Assembly: GCF_019649055.1 (NCBI RefSeq)
Contig: NW_026570452.1
Location: 1-64,000, forward strand
Length of the DNA stretch: 64,000 bases
Origin: Paramacrobiotus metropolitanus
Taxonomy: Eukaryota; Tardigrada; Eutardigrada; Parachela; Macrobiotidae
Reading direction: 5' to 3'
Shown here: piece after piece, positions 11,278-22,501 of the stretch
Numbering within the stretch: position 1 is the first letter of the stretch
Layout of the letters: every line of letters begins with the position of its first letter
The notes under the pieces: model-generated
Seen by the model: the letters and a program-made list of their open reading frames with translations, nothing else
Databases searched by the model: none
Told to the model about the DNA's origin: nothing
Position numbers and translations under genes: made by a program

Positions 11278-11793
11278 TCATATTAATGCACGAACAATCT
11301 GTTTTTCTAGAAATTTGCTATTGCATATTTCTGTATTAAGCTGGAAATAATGATTAACAGTTCGGCAAACCATCTTGTCATTGCTCGCCTTATTATCAGT
11401 AAACATTTTAACAATTGAGCCAAATGGCTGACCACTGCACCTCTGTAAAATAAAAAACATACAGTACTGTCCACACACAGTAGAAAATTCAGACTGCAAC
11501 ACTTCGCCTTGGGTCACTAGTCTAACACTACCAGAAAATCTTTGCCTGAGTGCGTTGCTGTAGTACGCCGGTAATTTCCCATTCGAGTCGAAAAATTCAA
11601 TGACACTGGCTTGGTCCTGGTATATGGCTACCCAATGCTCTCCCGGCTGCTTTGCTGGGTCCGTATTGACGATACATGATGCAGGATAAGGCTGTAGATC
11701 CATTGGTACTTCATCGGCAGCAAACACACCACGGAATGTCGAGCTAGTAATAGGGTTAGCCCGCATGGCCGCCGATAATTGTTCCGAGTTCAT
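11278..11793 (-). CDS. adenain-like cysteine protease (Polinton PRO)
   Basis: 171 residues, intact, ATG at 11793. The His of GEHWVAIY, the acidic strand EFFDSNG and the Cys of STVCGQYCMFF match the active-site blocks of the adenovirus-type maturation protease found in Polintons. Its expected role is capsid protein processing during virion assembly. It overlaps the end of the capsid gene by a few bases and closes the minus-strand morphogenesis cluster (integrase to protease). Confidence 0.88.
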   Translation of the reverse strand: MNSEQLSAAMRANPITSSTFRGVFAADEVPMDLQPYPASCIVNTDPAKQPGEHWVAIYQDQASVIEFFDSNGKLPAYYSNALRQRFSGSVRLVTQGEVLQSEFSTVCGQYCMFFILQRCSGQPFGSIVKMFTDNKASNDKMVCRTVNHYFQLNTEICNSKFLEKQIVRALI

Positions 11794-13096
11794 GTTGAGA
11801 AGTCAGCAATCAATTGACGATGCTGGTTAAACTCAATAATACTATCAAACACCATCATGCACACCATCATCAGCGATTTAGCATGTGACTTTGCAAAGGT
11901 CACCGACACACTTAAATTTCCCTGTTTGATTAAAGTCAACGGTCCACGCCCCGTATGACCAGGTGTCAAATCAAAACCGAAAATAGCGTATCCTTCGTTA
12001 TAGCCATTACGATTGACCGACCAGCATCCGGTGGGATGGTTTTTTGCGCCCAGTGCATCCAGCAACCCATCGTAACATTCCAATGACTGATTTTTCGCAA
12101 AATCAGCATTGTATGGTTTGGTCGGATAACTTTGTCCATCCACTTCCACACTTATCTGCCGTACGTCGAAATGGTGAAAATTAAATGGATTTTTCTGGTA
12201 ATTGCCGTGAAAATCTTCGCTGTCCAGGAAACCAATGAATACCACCTTAGGAATTTGACCAATCTGCAGATTGGTCACTACAGTACTTTGGTGTTCTTCG
12301 GAATGTCGGCCACCCGCATGACAATCCGTTCAATGTGGTACTTAACCGTGCGATTCAGTAACTGGCCGGCTACAGCGGTCATAAAGTCCGGAGCCGGAAT
12401 ATAACGGCGTACTGATAACCGAGCATTCCGAATGAATGGTTTGTATGTTTTGGTATCTTTATCGGCATCCCAAACACGTAGGCAAAATTCTGGCCGGTTC
12501 ATAACTAATCGTATTTGGACAGGAATGCCCGTACAGAGCGGTTTGCTTTGGTCAAATAAATCGGCAAATATTTTTCCGGATAATTGTACATATTCTCCCT
12601 TCCCAAAAAGGTCATGCCGCCATACTTCACCAGTGTTATCGGTCTGATTGTTCATTTTTCCCGGCAAATCCAGCGCATAGCCCGCTGAGCTTAATTGCGA
12701 AAATTGCGCTTCCGGAGAATGAAATAACAATGATTCAAAATAAGCGCGATACGGATAAAATGTTGCCGCGTCCGAGATGAGGCGATTAGCCACCGTTACA
12801 TGAACCGATTGGAATATTGAATGCAGAAAATTGTTCACCGGGGCCACCCCCTCAGCGGCAGTGATTATTTCAAAATTATTCTGGTTATTTTTCTTGACCT
12901 TTATTGCCACTTCCAACTCCAGTACCATGTCACCTAAACTCAACAGTCCGGCCGTACTAGGAGGAATGTAGAAGTTAATATCGCCAGCCGTCCCATCCTC
13001 GGTAAATATCGTTGTAGGATTAAGTTTCTCGTGTTCAGTGCGCCATCGGTCGGTCAATGTTGCAGGCAAAGCAAAGAGCTGATTTTCCAACTGCAT
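11790..13096 (-). pseudogene. Polinton major capsid protein (double jelly roll), frameshifted
   Basis: Two overlapping frames, 13096-12278 and about 12300-11790, follow one another with a single shift near 12285, together about 435 residues. Position between the small capsid protein and the protease, a length near the family minimum and beta-rich segments (INFYIPPSTAGLLSLGDMVLELE; later NHPTGCWSVNRNGYNEGYAIFGFDL) support a major capsid protein. I place the start at ATG 13096; an ATG cluster near 13131 is in another frame, so the true start may also be affected by an indel. It would build the icosahedral shell. The lesion, if real, disables it; a sequencing indel or programmed shift is not excluded. 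Confidence 0.75.
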
Positions 13097-13133
13097 TGCT
13101 GGTCTGAATTGGGCATCATCATCATAGCCATGA

Positions 13134-13532
13134 TTACAGAAAATCAGGAATATTTGTCGGGGGAATTCTACGGGCACGCTTTGGTTGTTTTACGGGCTTT
13201 ACGAGTACGCTTTTCCGCACACCTTCGCCTTGCTGCATCCGTCTACTAATAGCTTCGCTGGCTTGTGCAGCAACGTCTTTAATAGCTCCGGTGGCTGCTT
13301 CTTGCAAGTGCGGTGTTGCTGCTTCGAGTGCTGCCTTAGCATGCGGTGCCGCTCTTCGTATAATAGGTTTAGCAAATGAAGAAATCTTAGCAATAATATT
13401 CTTTAATACTTGCGCAAAACCAGAACCATTCTGCAAAGTACCACGATAGCGCAGAAGAGGGCTACCACCAGTCTGCGCCACGAAAACGTCTTCATACCGC
13501 CGTGGGTCAGGAACATACGGTACTAAAGGCAT
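13134..13532 (-). CDS. small basic virion protein (pVI/pX-like candidate)
   Basis: 132 residues, intact. There is an N-terminal PRRYEDVF segment, then a Gly-Ser linker, an amphipathic alanine-rich helix (about residues 45-90) and a basic tail with KPVKQPKRARR. In Polintons a small membrane-active or core protein usually sits next to the capsid gene, which is the main reason for this call. It is 1 base from the next gene upstream, so the cluster is tightly packed. No sequence match is claimed. Confidence 0.5.
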   Translation of the reverse strand: MPLVPYVPDPRRYEDVFVAQTGGSPLLRYRGTLQNGSGFAQVLKNIIAKISSFAKPIIRRAAPHAKAALEAATPHLQEAATGAIKDVAAQASEAISRRMQQGEGVRKSVLVKPVKQPKRARRIPPTNIPDFL

Positions 13533-13533
13533 T

Positions 13534-14529
13534 TTAAAACAGCTTCTGCGGTCGGAAATGCAATTTCACCAACGATTTGCCGTTCTCGAACTTGGCGTTT
13601 TCTCCCAGGTCATCAGCCAATGTCAAGTGCACTGTCTCAAAATGCTGAGCAATAACAGGGACATAATGGGCCTTGTCGAACCTTGCTTCCACGAGAGGAT
13701 CCGTACCGCCTCTAATAGGTACATTACGCAAAAACTGCGCTGCAGTATCGCCAATTAAACTGTAGTCAGCCACATCACAATAAACAAATAAATTCTGATT
13801 TTGCAAATGGGCATTAGCCGCTTGATCAGCAATAAATTCCCGAGTTTCGGAATAATTTTCATCCTTGCATTTTTCTATAAACGTTTCGACAACGCCATCA
13901 ACAGCCAAAAAATCTGCCTTTTGTGGGGTGAGATCCCAAAAGTCTGTTGTTAGGTGTGATTTTCGAAATCCCAGTATTTTCTGCAATGCCATGGATTCCG
14001 GGGGAAAATACACGGTTGTTCGTGGTGTTCCAACAGTAATTTTGACCCGTTGATTATTATGGCTATCGAGTTGCATTTGCACATACTTATTTTCTGGCAA
14101 AATGCTCAAGTTCTTGAGAAGGCTTCCGTTGACGCGGAAATAAGGGCTCTTCATGCTCATCACTGGTGCGTTCTTATTGATCACCTCCAGTATTGCCGCC
14201 ACATTTTTATAATTACCAGCGGGCACTACTATGTCCTCAGTATACGAACTCCGCCCTAGTATTTCTACTAACCGATCCGTATTGGCCTCTTTCTCTTTAT
14301 CCCAGACTCTAGTATACTCCAGGCCATATACAGTATCCAGAATAATATGCTGGTCATGACTCAGAGTATATAAAGAATTATTGCACTGAAATTCCACCAA
14401 AGCCATTTCCCAGCGCCCTTTGAGTGATATGGGATGCTTAAGGCGTGTTGTCCAGTCCGATGCAGTATTTTCGGTGAAACTGTTGACATCGCTGGGCAGC
14501 GTTAAGTAGAATGGCGATCCTTCAAACAT
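13534..14529 (-). CDS. minor capsid (penton-like) protein
   Basis: 331 residues, intact, ATG at 14529. The N-terminal block FYLTLPSDVNSF...NTASDWTTRL...LKGRWEMALVEF is characteristic of Polinton minor capsid proteins, which form the fivefold vertices through a single jelly roll. It overlaps the 3' end of the integrase gene by 28 bases and is followed by the small virion protein and major capsid gene, the usual morphogenetic order. Confidence 0.82.
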   Translation of the reverse strand: MFEGSPFYLTLPSDVNSFTENTASDWTTRLKHPISLKGRWEMALVEFQCNNSLYTLSHDQHIILDTVYGLEYTRVWDKEKEANTDRLVEILGRSSYTEDIVVPAGNYKNVAAILEVINKNAPVMSMKSPYFRVNGSLLKNLSILPENKYVQMQLDSHNNQRVKITVGTPRTTVYFPPESMALQKILGFRKSHLTTDFWDLTPQKADFLAVDGVVETFIEKCKDENYSETREFIADQAANAHLQNQNLFVYCDVADYSLIGDTAAQFLRNVPIRGGTDPLVEARFDKAHYVPVIAQHFETVHLTLADDLGENAKFENGKSLVKLHFRPQKLF

Positions 14530-15556
14530 TTTTCACTGATCCACGAGTCGTGTTCTGGCCCGTATCCCAACCACCGCACTAGTGCTTTACCTTTTCGCCG
14601 TTTGATTACAAAATCAATGGTATGCTCTTTATTCTCCACATTCCGCACGCGTGATAATTCTTTCTCGTAAAATTGCCCTTTAATAATTACGCCGTGCTCA
14701 TCTTTTTGCCGATATACAGGAATCTTGTGCCGTACGACTTTGGCAATGGTGAATATTTCTTCTTTGAAATTATAATTATATCCTTTGTCTAATTTTCCCT
14801 TGTTAACAGCTAGACGAACCGTATCGTCCACTTTAAACTTGGGTTCTTCAGCGACAGTGTCTTTGTACAGCTTGTTAAATACTTCCAATGAATTTTCTTC
14901 GGTGACATCAACAGGGCGCATGCCGTGAGCGCGGTGGACAGAACGGTTGTACGAATGCACCAGGTCATTGAGCTTATCGGTATAGCGTGTGGACACTCGG
15001 TGTCTGAATAGCCGGACCATGCGTGATTTTATAGTGCGTATTACTCTCTCCACCATGGCACATTTTATATCTTCATTCTCGGATGTAAAAAATTCCACTC
15101 TTTTGGATTTCAGAAATGACTGAACAATATCATTCACAAATTCGCGCCCTTTATCAGTCTGTACACGCATCGGTTCACCCAAGTCATCAAACACTTTTTG
15201 CAAAGCATTTCTTGTTTCCGTAGCATTTTTGCTTTTCATTTGAACCACACATAATTTTTTAGAAAAGCAGTCTATGGCAAACAACAGATATTTTATACCA
15301 TCATTCTCTTTGTAATATTTAGAAAAATCAGCCAAGTCAATTTGATACTGCATTTGAAGGTCCGTGACCACAATTTGATTGCGTTTAAAACGTTTCGAAC
15401 GGTCCTTTGTTACCGTGTACTCATCCAGTTCCTCCAACAGCTCCTTGGCCTTCCCACGGTTCAGTTTGTGTTGCTTTGTCGCTTGATAAAACCTTTCTAC
15501 GCCGCCAAAGCTTCCGGGATTTTTTGCGTCCAGATATTTTTCAGGAGTTGATTCAT
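14502..15556 (-). CDS. Polinton integrase (RVE family with chromodomain), 5' frameshift
   Basis: The main frame covers all but the first residues. The retroviral integrase core has catalytic D in IDLADFSKYY, D in QTDKGREF and E in VERVIRTIK, with YNRSVHRAHGMRP after the core. The C-terminus is a chromodomain (VIKRRKGKALVRWLGYGPEHDSWI). It cuts and joins the terminal repeats and gives the 6-bp duplication seen here. The best ATG (15556) is in another frame; the shift falls in a run of five A at 15537-15541 (minus strand), so one base is missing there or in the assembly. Otherwise the gene looks intact. Confidence 0.92.
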
Positions 15557-15640
15557 TGCAACACGTTGAGACACAATTTATCCGGAAAACTCGGCAAAGG
15601 CGTAGAACTGACGGCAAAAAGAGGACATGCTACGGTAAGG

Positions 15641-16081
15641 TTATCCACTTGGCTCGTGGATTGCCTGCGCCTTTTGCCCTCCTTTTGTTTTGCGGGCACG
15701 CAGTCGACCGGATGGTGGTGTATGAAAAATTTCCTGGTGGTCAACTTCTGCTGGTGTAGTTGGCGGACTCAACTGACGCCTGGGTACTTTGCGTTTGGGC
15801 TCTTTAGCCGGCTTGGGTGGTTTTGGCGCGACGTACTTGGGAATTTGGATGGGGTTTTCTTCGGGAATCGCACGTGGCTTCAGTGCAAGAAAGCGCTCTA
15901 ACGTTGAAGATAGCTGGTTGGCCTTCTCGTACTCGCTTATATCATTACGGTTAACGATCTTGGCAACTAAATTGTCTAGAGATATCACTTCTACCGCCTC
16001 CGGAGGTTGCTTGTTCAACTGAATTTTATTGGCCAGGCGGTCGTCCATTATTCGCTTAGGTACAATTAAAAATTCATCCAT
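15641..16081 (-). CDS. conserved small Polinton protein (PX/PW-like), function unknown
   Basis: 146 residues, intact. The N-terminal half has MDEFLIVPKRIMDDRLANKI and LVAKIVNRNDISEYEKANQLSS, a type of helical protein common near Polinton integrases. The C-terminal half is proline- and lysine-rich (PKPPKPAKEPKRK). It overlaps the next gene by 8 bases. I assign no activity. Confidence 0.6.
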   Translation of the reverse strand: MDEFLIVPKRIMDDRLANKIQLNKQPPEAVEVISLDNLVAKIVNRNDISEYEKANQLSSTLERFLALKPRAIPEENPIQIPKYVAPKPPKPAKEPKRKVPRRQLSPPTTPAEVDHQEIFHTPPSGRLRARKTKGGQKAQAIHEPSG

Positions 16082-16400
16082 TGCCGATTAAACTGCCTAG
16101 CACACCGGCAATGACGGGTAAAAGTGCTCCAATAAATCCGCCTTGCTGCAGGATCTTTCGCTTTTTCTTGGTCGGGTATCGGCGTAGTGCCAAGAGCCTC
16201 AGGGACTTTCGGTGTCGTTTACAGGTATCCAGATGAGCCGGCGGCAAGGTAATGGTATTTTTAATAATATTGACTGCAATCTCCTCTATCCCTTTCAGCT
16301 GGTTCCGATTAACATACTCTAGTAAAACCTTCCGCTGTTTCGGCCTCAGACTCCGTAAAGTAATAATGTAGGGCGCTAAGGCCTTCACTCTTTCCGACAT
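16074..16400 (-). CDS. small basic protein with glycine-rich hydrophobic tail, virion core candidate
   Basis: 108 residues, intact. It is basic through the middle (HRKSLRLLALRRYPTKKKRK) and ends in a hydrophobic GGFIGALLPVIAGVLGSLIGNG helix that could insert in membrane or act like a processed pVI-type peptide. The overlap with both neighbours (ATPase and PX-like gene) marks a compact operon-like cluster. Function is inferred from context only. Confidence 0.55.
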   Translation of the reverse strand: MSERVKALAPYIITLRSLRPKQRKVLLEYVNRNQLKGIEEIAVNIIKNTITLPPAHLDTCKRHRKSLRLLALRRYPTKKKRKILQQGGFIGALLPVIAGVLGSLIGNG

Positions 16401-17075
16401 GGCTTTAGGCAGGGAGTACTGTTGTTCTTACTTAAATAAATCCGCATATACTGATCCGGCATCACATGAGATCGCACCCTTAAATAGTCGGGGCAGTTAC
16501 TTCTCAAGTCCAGAATGATTGGCTGGTACGCCTCTGAAGTGACCTTTCGATAAGCGTCCACCAGGTGCGGTAGACCCATCTGCCGAGCTAGTGTACTAAT
16601 CTGATTTACGTCACGCACGTTCTTAAACAGTACTAGATACTGACAATTTAGCATAATGTCTCTCATCGCTTTTCCCTGTTTATAGAGATTTTGAAGGATT
16701 AAAATCACGGATACATTTTTATGATGTATGCCTTGCGTAAATAACTTTGTACATCGCATATCCTTATTGATCACGTGTGACAAGTCGTCAATAATAAGCA
16801 GCGTGTGTTGATTAGTATTAAAGAAATCATCATTGGCTAGTACTTCTTCTATGCCCTTAACAAATTCCACTTTCGGCTCTGCCTCTAGTAGCAGATCAAA
16901 TCCTTTCTGATATTCACCATAACAATACACAATGCGATCAGGCGGTCGGTCTATCATCTGCTCTCGGTTTTTAATTAAATTAAACACAAATTCACTTTTT
17001 CCCGACATGGTCGGTCCGCACACAACAGCCAAAGCATGCCTTAAAACGTGGATCACTATCAAGCACTGAATACAT
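16385..17075 (-). CDS. FtsK/HerA-type genome packaging ATPase, 5' frameshift
   Basis: The main frame has Walker A GPTMSGKSEF, Walker B LLIIDDL, a sensor-like LILQNLY and the conserved C-terminal ARQMGLPHL region, as in Polinton/adintovirus packaging ATPases. The natural N-terminus starts at ATG 17075 in another frame and switches near 17039, next to a GG pair, so one extra base is present in the gene or assembly. Predicted role: moving element DNA into capsids. Confidence 0.88.
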
Positions 17076-17153
17076 GTTTGCGCATAAAAAACAACAGTTA
17101 GACGTACAAAAGCGCTTTCAAACGCACACAATTGGTCGAAAACACTTAAATGT

Positions 17154-17485
17154 CTACGTCCACCAATCCAAAGGCTGGGCTCCTCCCCATGTCAGGTCGT
17201 ACACACGGTCCACCCACGCCCGCCCGCGCATGGCCCTCACGTATCCGCAGAATGGATTGAGGTACACGTGCTTTTCCACGCATCCATCCCATCCTCCCAG
17301 TCGTCCGACAGAGTGCGCTTGCAGTGGAAACACGTTGCAAAGCATGTGGCCGAATATATGAACCCTGCCTCTGCCAACGAGCGCGACGCGTTAAGCCTGC
17401 AAGGATGACACCAGTCACTATACGTTGCCAATCGCGCTTCGTACGTGGCGTACTCGGAACAGCCAAAACTTTCCATGAAACTCAT
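17154..17485 (-). pseudogene. BIR-domain (inhibitor of apoptosis) protein, frameshifted
   Basis: One BIR domain reads across two frames: RLATYSDW, then LAEAGFIYSATCFATCFHC and DDWEDGMDAW in the first frame, then KHVYLNPFCGY in the second. The zinc ligands CxxC, H and C are all present but the last two lie after the shift in a run of four A at 17272-17275 (minus strand). IAPs bind caspases or adaptors and block cell death in insects and large insect viruses. It is single-BIR with no RING seen, about 110 residues. It is divergent from the membrane protein gene across a 16-bp box array. Confidence 0.75.
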
Positions 17486-17559
17486 TTTCGTTTATTATTT
17501 AAAAGGAAAAGAAATCAAGGAAAATTACGGCTTTTATTTCGTTTGTTTCCGGTGGTATA

Positions 17560-17655
17560 GTGGTTAAGCGACACGGTGGCTAACCGACGCGGTAGCTAAC
17601 CGACACAGTGGCTGAGCGACACGGTGGCTAACCTACGCAGAGTCTTACCAACACA
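17560..17655 (+). promoter_or_regulatory. 16-bp tandem GTGGCTAAC box array, divergent promoter
   Basis: Five exact-length 16-bp units start at 17560, 17576, 17592, 17608 and 17624, with a decayed sixth to 17655. The consensus is GTGGCTAACCGACACG. It lies between the BIR gene start (17485, -) and the membrane protein start (17722, +). The constant 16-bp period and lack of unique spacers argue for a protein-binding array rather than CRISPR. Confidence 0.65.
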
Positions 17656-17721
17656 GCAGATGAGTATTTCAAGTTCAGTTTGTAATTATTTAAGTGAACA
17701 GTGAACGCCTAAGAGAGCAAA

Positions 17722-18142
17722 ATGGCGAATTTACAGGGCATGATTCCCAGGCTGGACCTGGTCGAGCGCATCGACAACCGCCTCGGGAAAGTTTTGTATT
17801 GGTTTATTGTGGTTAATGTTGATTGTTATTCTAATAACGTTCGTCTGCCTTGAAAATATTATAAAAGTTATCGCCCACCGCCCTCGGCTGTTGGACCTCT
17901 GCGTGAACGACACAGCATGCAATGCCACCGCTATCTACAACATTACGGGCTGACCTTTCGTGAACTCCTCCTACGACTTGTCGCGGCAGTCATTTCTGCA
18001 ACAAAAGCGGACTAAAGATCAACACAAGACTCCTGAATCCAGTCCTTACATTGGCAGTTCTCCTTCCAACCAGTGGGAGATGGGGCAGTCGGAATATGTA
18101 TTTAATGCTGTTGATGTTCTGACTTTAATAGTTACTAATTGA
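17722..18142 (+). pseudogene. small membrane glycoprotein, frameshift and in-frame TGA
   Basis: From ATG 17722 the frame encodes a short cytoplasmic segment (MANLQGMIPRLDLVERIDNRL), then a hydrophobic segment VLYWFIVV that continues in the next frame as LMLIVILITFVC after a one-base shift near 17811. This is followed by N-glycosylation sequons NDT, NAT and NIT. TGA at 17951-17953 ends it, but the same frame continues with another sequon (NSS) to 18142, so the TGA may be a nonsense change or a readthrough site. The topology suggests a single-pass protein with an outside C-terminus. Function unknown. Confidence 0.45.
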
Positions 18143-18236
18143 TTTTGTAATGTTGATTTGCTGCGGTTTTGTCGACCTACTGTAATTACTGTTGCAAAAT
18201 GAATTAAAACTTCAAACGTCAGATTTTATTGTTTAT

Positions 18237-21200
18237 TCACTTTGGTACATAGCCAAACGGTAAAGTGTTCCAATTCTCAACAATTCGGCGCTTGTCATAG
18301 GTCATACGAAACTTCTTAGACATGTCGCGCTGCCGCAAAGTTAAACTGGGCTTATGGCGCTGTATAGAATCAGGATAATTAACATTCACTTCTTCTGAAG
18401 TGTCCAACATCGACAACATGCGCTCAAAATTGATCAGTTCACTAGTAGCTCCATTGAGAGTAAAACCTTTAAGCTTAACGATGCTGACGTCATCATTAGT
18501 CCTGTACGCGTATGTTTTCGGACCCAGGCTAACGAATTCGGTAATGTACTGTCCGGGTTTCAGTTCGTCCGTAAGGTCACCCAAAAACTTGCCCGTTTCC
18601 GGCTTGGGCTGGTCGGGCCGGTCCACGAAGATAATAGAGTCTGCAATACAACAGTGCAATTGCCGATCGTGTATAACGCAGCACGTCTTTGACTGACCTG
18701 TATCGAAGTATAACAGTCGGTCCTGGACCTGTTCCATGAATTGCAGTAAATGCAGCCGAGCCCAACAAGTTGTAAACCTGCGGTCAGTCAGAAACAGGGA
18801 AAGGTCACGGTCAAAACAAGAAAGGTCATGGCCAGAAACGTGCGAGGTCACTAGTACTTACGCAGCAAGTACCACATTCGTGCTAGGATTATCTTCAATG
18901 AAGCCTTCCTCCTTGGTGTACATGACCTGCAGGACTTCTTCTCCAAAAAGGTCCCACGAGTGGACATGGTACTGGCCGGACAGCAGCAGTTCGTAAAAAC
19001 GGGCCGGGTCACTAACGTACTCCGTGGTCAACTTGTTGTTCTGCATACCCAAGCGGCCCCAAAAGCTACAACAAAACATAAATTCTGCTCATGAAGTGGG
19101 AATCCTGTAACCCACTTACCTATTCAGCATCAGTTTGGCCAAGGAGCGCAAACCGGGATTTTCCTGCACCTTCTCACGGTCCAACTGTATGCCTTCTTTG
19201 GCTTGGTATTCCTGGATGTATTGGGTCTTTTGGTCTTCGGTCGTGACGTCCGTCGGCCATCCACTGGCCTCGGTCTTGATCTTTAGGAATTTGTTGATGT
19301 ATCCTTCAAAGAGGTGGTCTTCGTGCTGGTCAAAGTGCCATACCTCATAGATTTCCGCGATGACGTAACCACGGTCCAGCGCTGCCGCGATTTCCGGTGT
19401 ACACCATGTGCCAGTCAGCGCGCGCTCGTGCGGCTCGTGCTCACAAGGGGCGTTAGATGCGCTGGTCGGCACAGGTCCGACACAGTGGAAAGGTCAACTT
19501 GTCCTTGCTTCGGTACGGAAGGATGGGCAAGTACAGGTCGTCTGGCGGCAGCACTTTGCAAGACATAAGGCCAAAGTAGTGGCGCGGATCCGTGAAATCC
19601 TTAGTGATGATGGTCGGATGTCCGGTGGGATACCGTTTGGTCTTGTTGACGAACGGATATTCGCTGCAGACATCGTAGTAACAGATCCGTTCATCTTCGA
19701 CCACCTTGTGATGGAGCTTGACCGCGTTGGTGCGTCCACCGTAGAAGGCATCCCGCGGATTGATTCCGGCTTGAATGTTGACGGTGCGAACATAATCGTT
19801 GAATTCGGGGTCAGTGACGCGCATCCTGTCATACTCATGTTCCCATACGACAATTACCTTGTATCCCATATCTTTAAAATACTGGTCGCGGTCCATGGTT
19901 TCCCGGTAAATGTCCGACATCTTTAGGCCGCGGTATGGATGCACGGTATTGCCGGCAAAGCACTGAGGACAGCCGTGGAACCAACAGCCGTGAAATTCGT
20001 AAACCGTATTCGTCTGGACACAAAATCCGTCTGCAAAGTACGAGCCGATCTTGTGCTCTGAGCCGGTGACCTTTGACTGAATTTCGCACTGACCTTCGGC
20101 TTCCATCGACTGTAGCCAACGAAGGGCCTTGGCGGACTGTGGGCGGTTGCGTCCGAAGCCCTGGTTGGGAATCAGGCCGATCTGCTCCGGCTTCAGCGGG
20201 AAGGTCCGCCAGTACACGCTGCAGACTCCGGCAATGGTGGCGGCCGAGACAAAAGGATTCAGGCCATCGCTAATGTCCGTGAAGAGCTGGGCAAACTGCT
20301 GGCAACACTGACGCAATACCGTGACGTCATTCTGACAATACTGAACGAACTCTTTCCGAAAATCAAAAACTCCGCCCTTGGCCGCAAACTCCGCATCGTA
20401 CCACCTGTCAAAATCCATCCGGTCCTTCAGCTTCATACTGCCATAGCCGTACTCGTCCTTGGAAGGAAAAGGCACAACGCGGTTCCAGTTCTCGGGCCGA
20501 TTGAATCGGTGGGGAAAGGTTCCCTTGCTGGCATTCTCCAATCCAAAGGTCGCCGGCCATTTGGACAAACTTTGCGGATTGTAGTTGTAGCTGTCACGGA
20601 AGTGGATGTTGTACGGTGCCGGGACGTCCAACATCAAAATCTTGCCGCCATTCATGATGACCTTTGGGACGATGCCATTACGCAGCAACCAGTTGAGGAT
20701 AAAGTATCCGTCAAACCCCTATGAAAAGCAGTCCGATATACCAGAGTGAATCTAAATGAACTGTCTGGACAGAATACCTTAAAATTGTGGGCAATGACGT
20801 AATAACCATGGTGGTTTTCCTGGAAAAGGAATGCGCAAAGGTCATCGGTAACGTCCTGGCCAATATCGCTAACAGAGTCCGGGAAAATCCATTCAACCCC
20901 CTCGTCATTCTGCACCACCTATTATAACACAGCATTTTGTAGTTACACTATGAAATATATGCAGCGTCAAAACATACCGCCAAGTTGGGCACAAGGTCGC
21001 CTGACGATGAAACATAAGTTTCAAAATCAAAATACAAAAACTTGGAGGCGCTGCATTTCGTCTTCCGGTCCAACGTAAACGGCTTGGGACGCATGTAGCA
21101 GCGATGATCAGCCGGGAGGTCAAACACACCGCATGTCTTGCATTTGGTCTCACCGCAACGATGGGGATTGTCCGGCTTTCGCCGGGCATTGGAGTAAATA

Positions 21201-22413
21201 CATCGGCACTGGGCACACAGCCTCACGGTCGCACAGATAGCTTTACGTTGTCGATGCCGACCCTTTGCACTACCGACCTTGTGGTAATTAAAACAATCTT
21301 GCCCAGGAAAAGTACGATTACAGTCCCCACAAACAATCGGATTAACTGCATCTCGCGGGCAATCAACACGAAGGCATAAAGAACAATAAGCACTACAACG
21401 GTGATGGATGCGATTATCGTACCCCTTCATACAGTCAAAACACCAGTAACTCTGCTTAAAAAACGCCGGCAACGATTTCAAAAGATCGAAATGACCATCA
21501 TGATGCAGCAGAATTATGGTCTTCTTATGCTTATGACCTTTATGGACTATCGCGTTCGCATGATCAACACTAGCCACAATAATGCGATATTTCGTAAGAA
21601 CTCTTTCGAACGCGGGATATCACTCAGACTGTACGGCCGCTCTGGTAAACCGGCTTCCTGGATAAGCTGCTTGGCTAACTTTGTAATCTTTCGCTTACCA
21701 CGTCGCAGGCTTCGGAATAGCTTCTGGTCGTTGTCGGCTAAGGCTTTACCAATCATCAAGGCGCGCGCCATACAAAGGTCATCGTTGCCGTCCACAACCA
21801 CCACGGACTTCATCTTCTTCAACCGCCGCATTAGCAATGCAGGTACATCCTTGAGACAGCGACCCACAGGAATTTCCGTATGCTGGACAAAAATTTGGAA
21901 GGAATCATCAATGATGAACTCTTCATGACTATTCAAAACGCGCTGAATATCAGCCATCCAACGTTTTACACTGAGTTCAGACCGTAGCGTCAAGGACGTG
22001 TACAAAGGGCGATTAAAATGACGAGAATCTACACGTAGGCGTACCGCGTCATGGTCGCTTACACCAGTTAAAACAACAGACAAAATGTACTCAAGAATAC
22101 ACCAAATAGTTTGCGGAATATCACTGTGTGGAATATCCTTTAACTCGGAAACTTGAATATCAAAAGTGTTAAGATGAACACGAAACTTTCGAGAATATTT
22201 ACGACCGATGCACCGAACGTCAACACTATCAGCTATGCTCGCACTACCACCGCACTGGGGCACGGAATCTTCATACTCCCAGTCATCTGCTGCTGCTAAT
22301 AACGCGGCATCACGCAAAGTATCATCATCTAACTGCATATTACCATCATCATCATCCCAATCACCATCCGCTATCAAGTCAGCCATATCAATATCTGATA
22401 ATGTGTAATCCAT
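18237..22413 (-). CDS. Polinton protein-primed DNA polymerase B (pPolB), spliced, two frameshifts
   Basis: Exons: 22413-20978, 20918-20778, 20718-19120, 19065-18862, 18777-18698, 18640-18237, all with GT..AG introns of about 55-85 bp. The acidic N-terminus (DGDWDDDDGN) precedes a Cys/His-rich region, an exonuclease-like segment (FDGYFILNW, YCQNDVTVLR), motif A DVCSEYPFVNK and motif C DTDSIIF, whose codons are split by the fourth intron from the 3' end region. The C-terminal KKFRMTYDKRR is conserved in the relic at 358-4624. Single-base shifts occur near 21586 and near 19480. The enzyme replicates the element by protein priming. The box array at 22502-22558 lies just upstream. Confidence 0.9.
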
Positions 22414-22501
22414 TTTTAAAATTTATTTGCAACACTTTCAGAACAAAGAACACGCTAACTGAATTTTATTCAGAACAAGTGAGCAAAAACTGAAATACTG
22501 A

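Noticed and set aside
17560-17655. CRISPR-like array
   Set aside because: Units are 16 bp, directly abutting, with no unique spacers, in a eukaryotic transposon promoter.
18780-18855. Cluster of AGGTCA half-sites as a nuclear receptor element
   Set aside because: It lies in a pPolB intron; three half-sites without fixed spacing are weak evidence.
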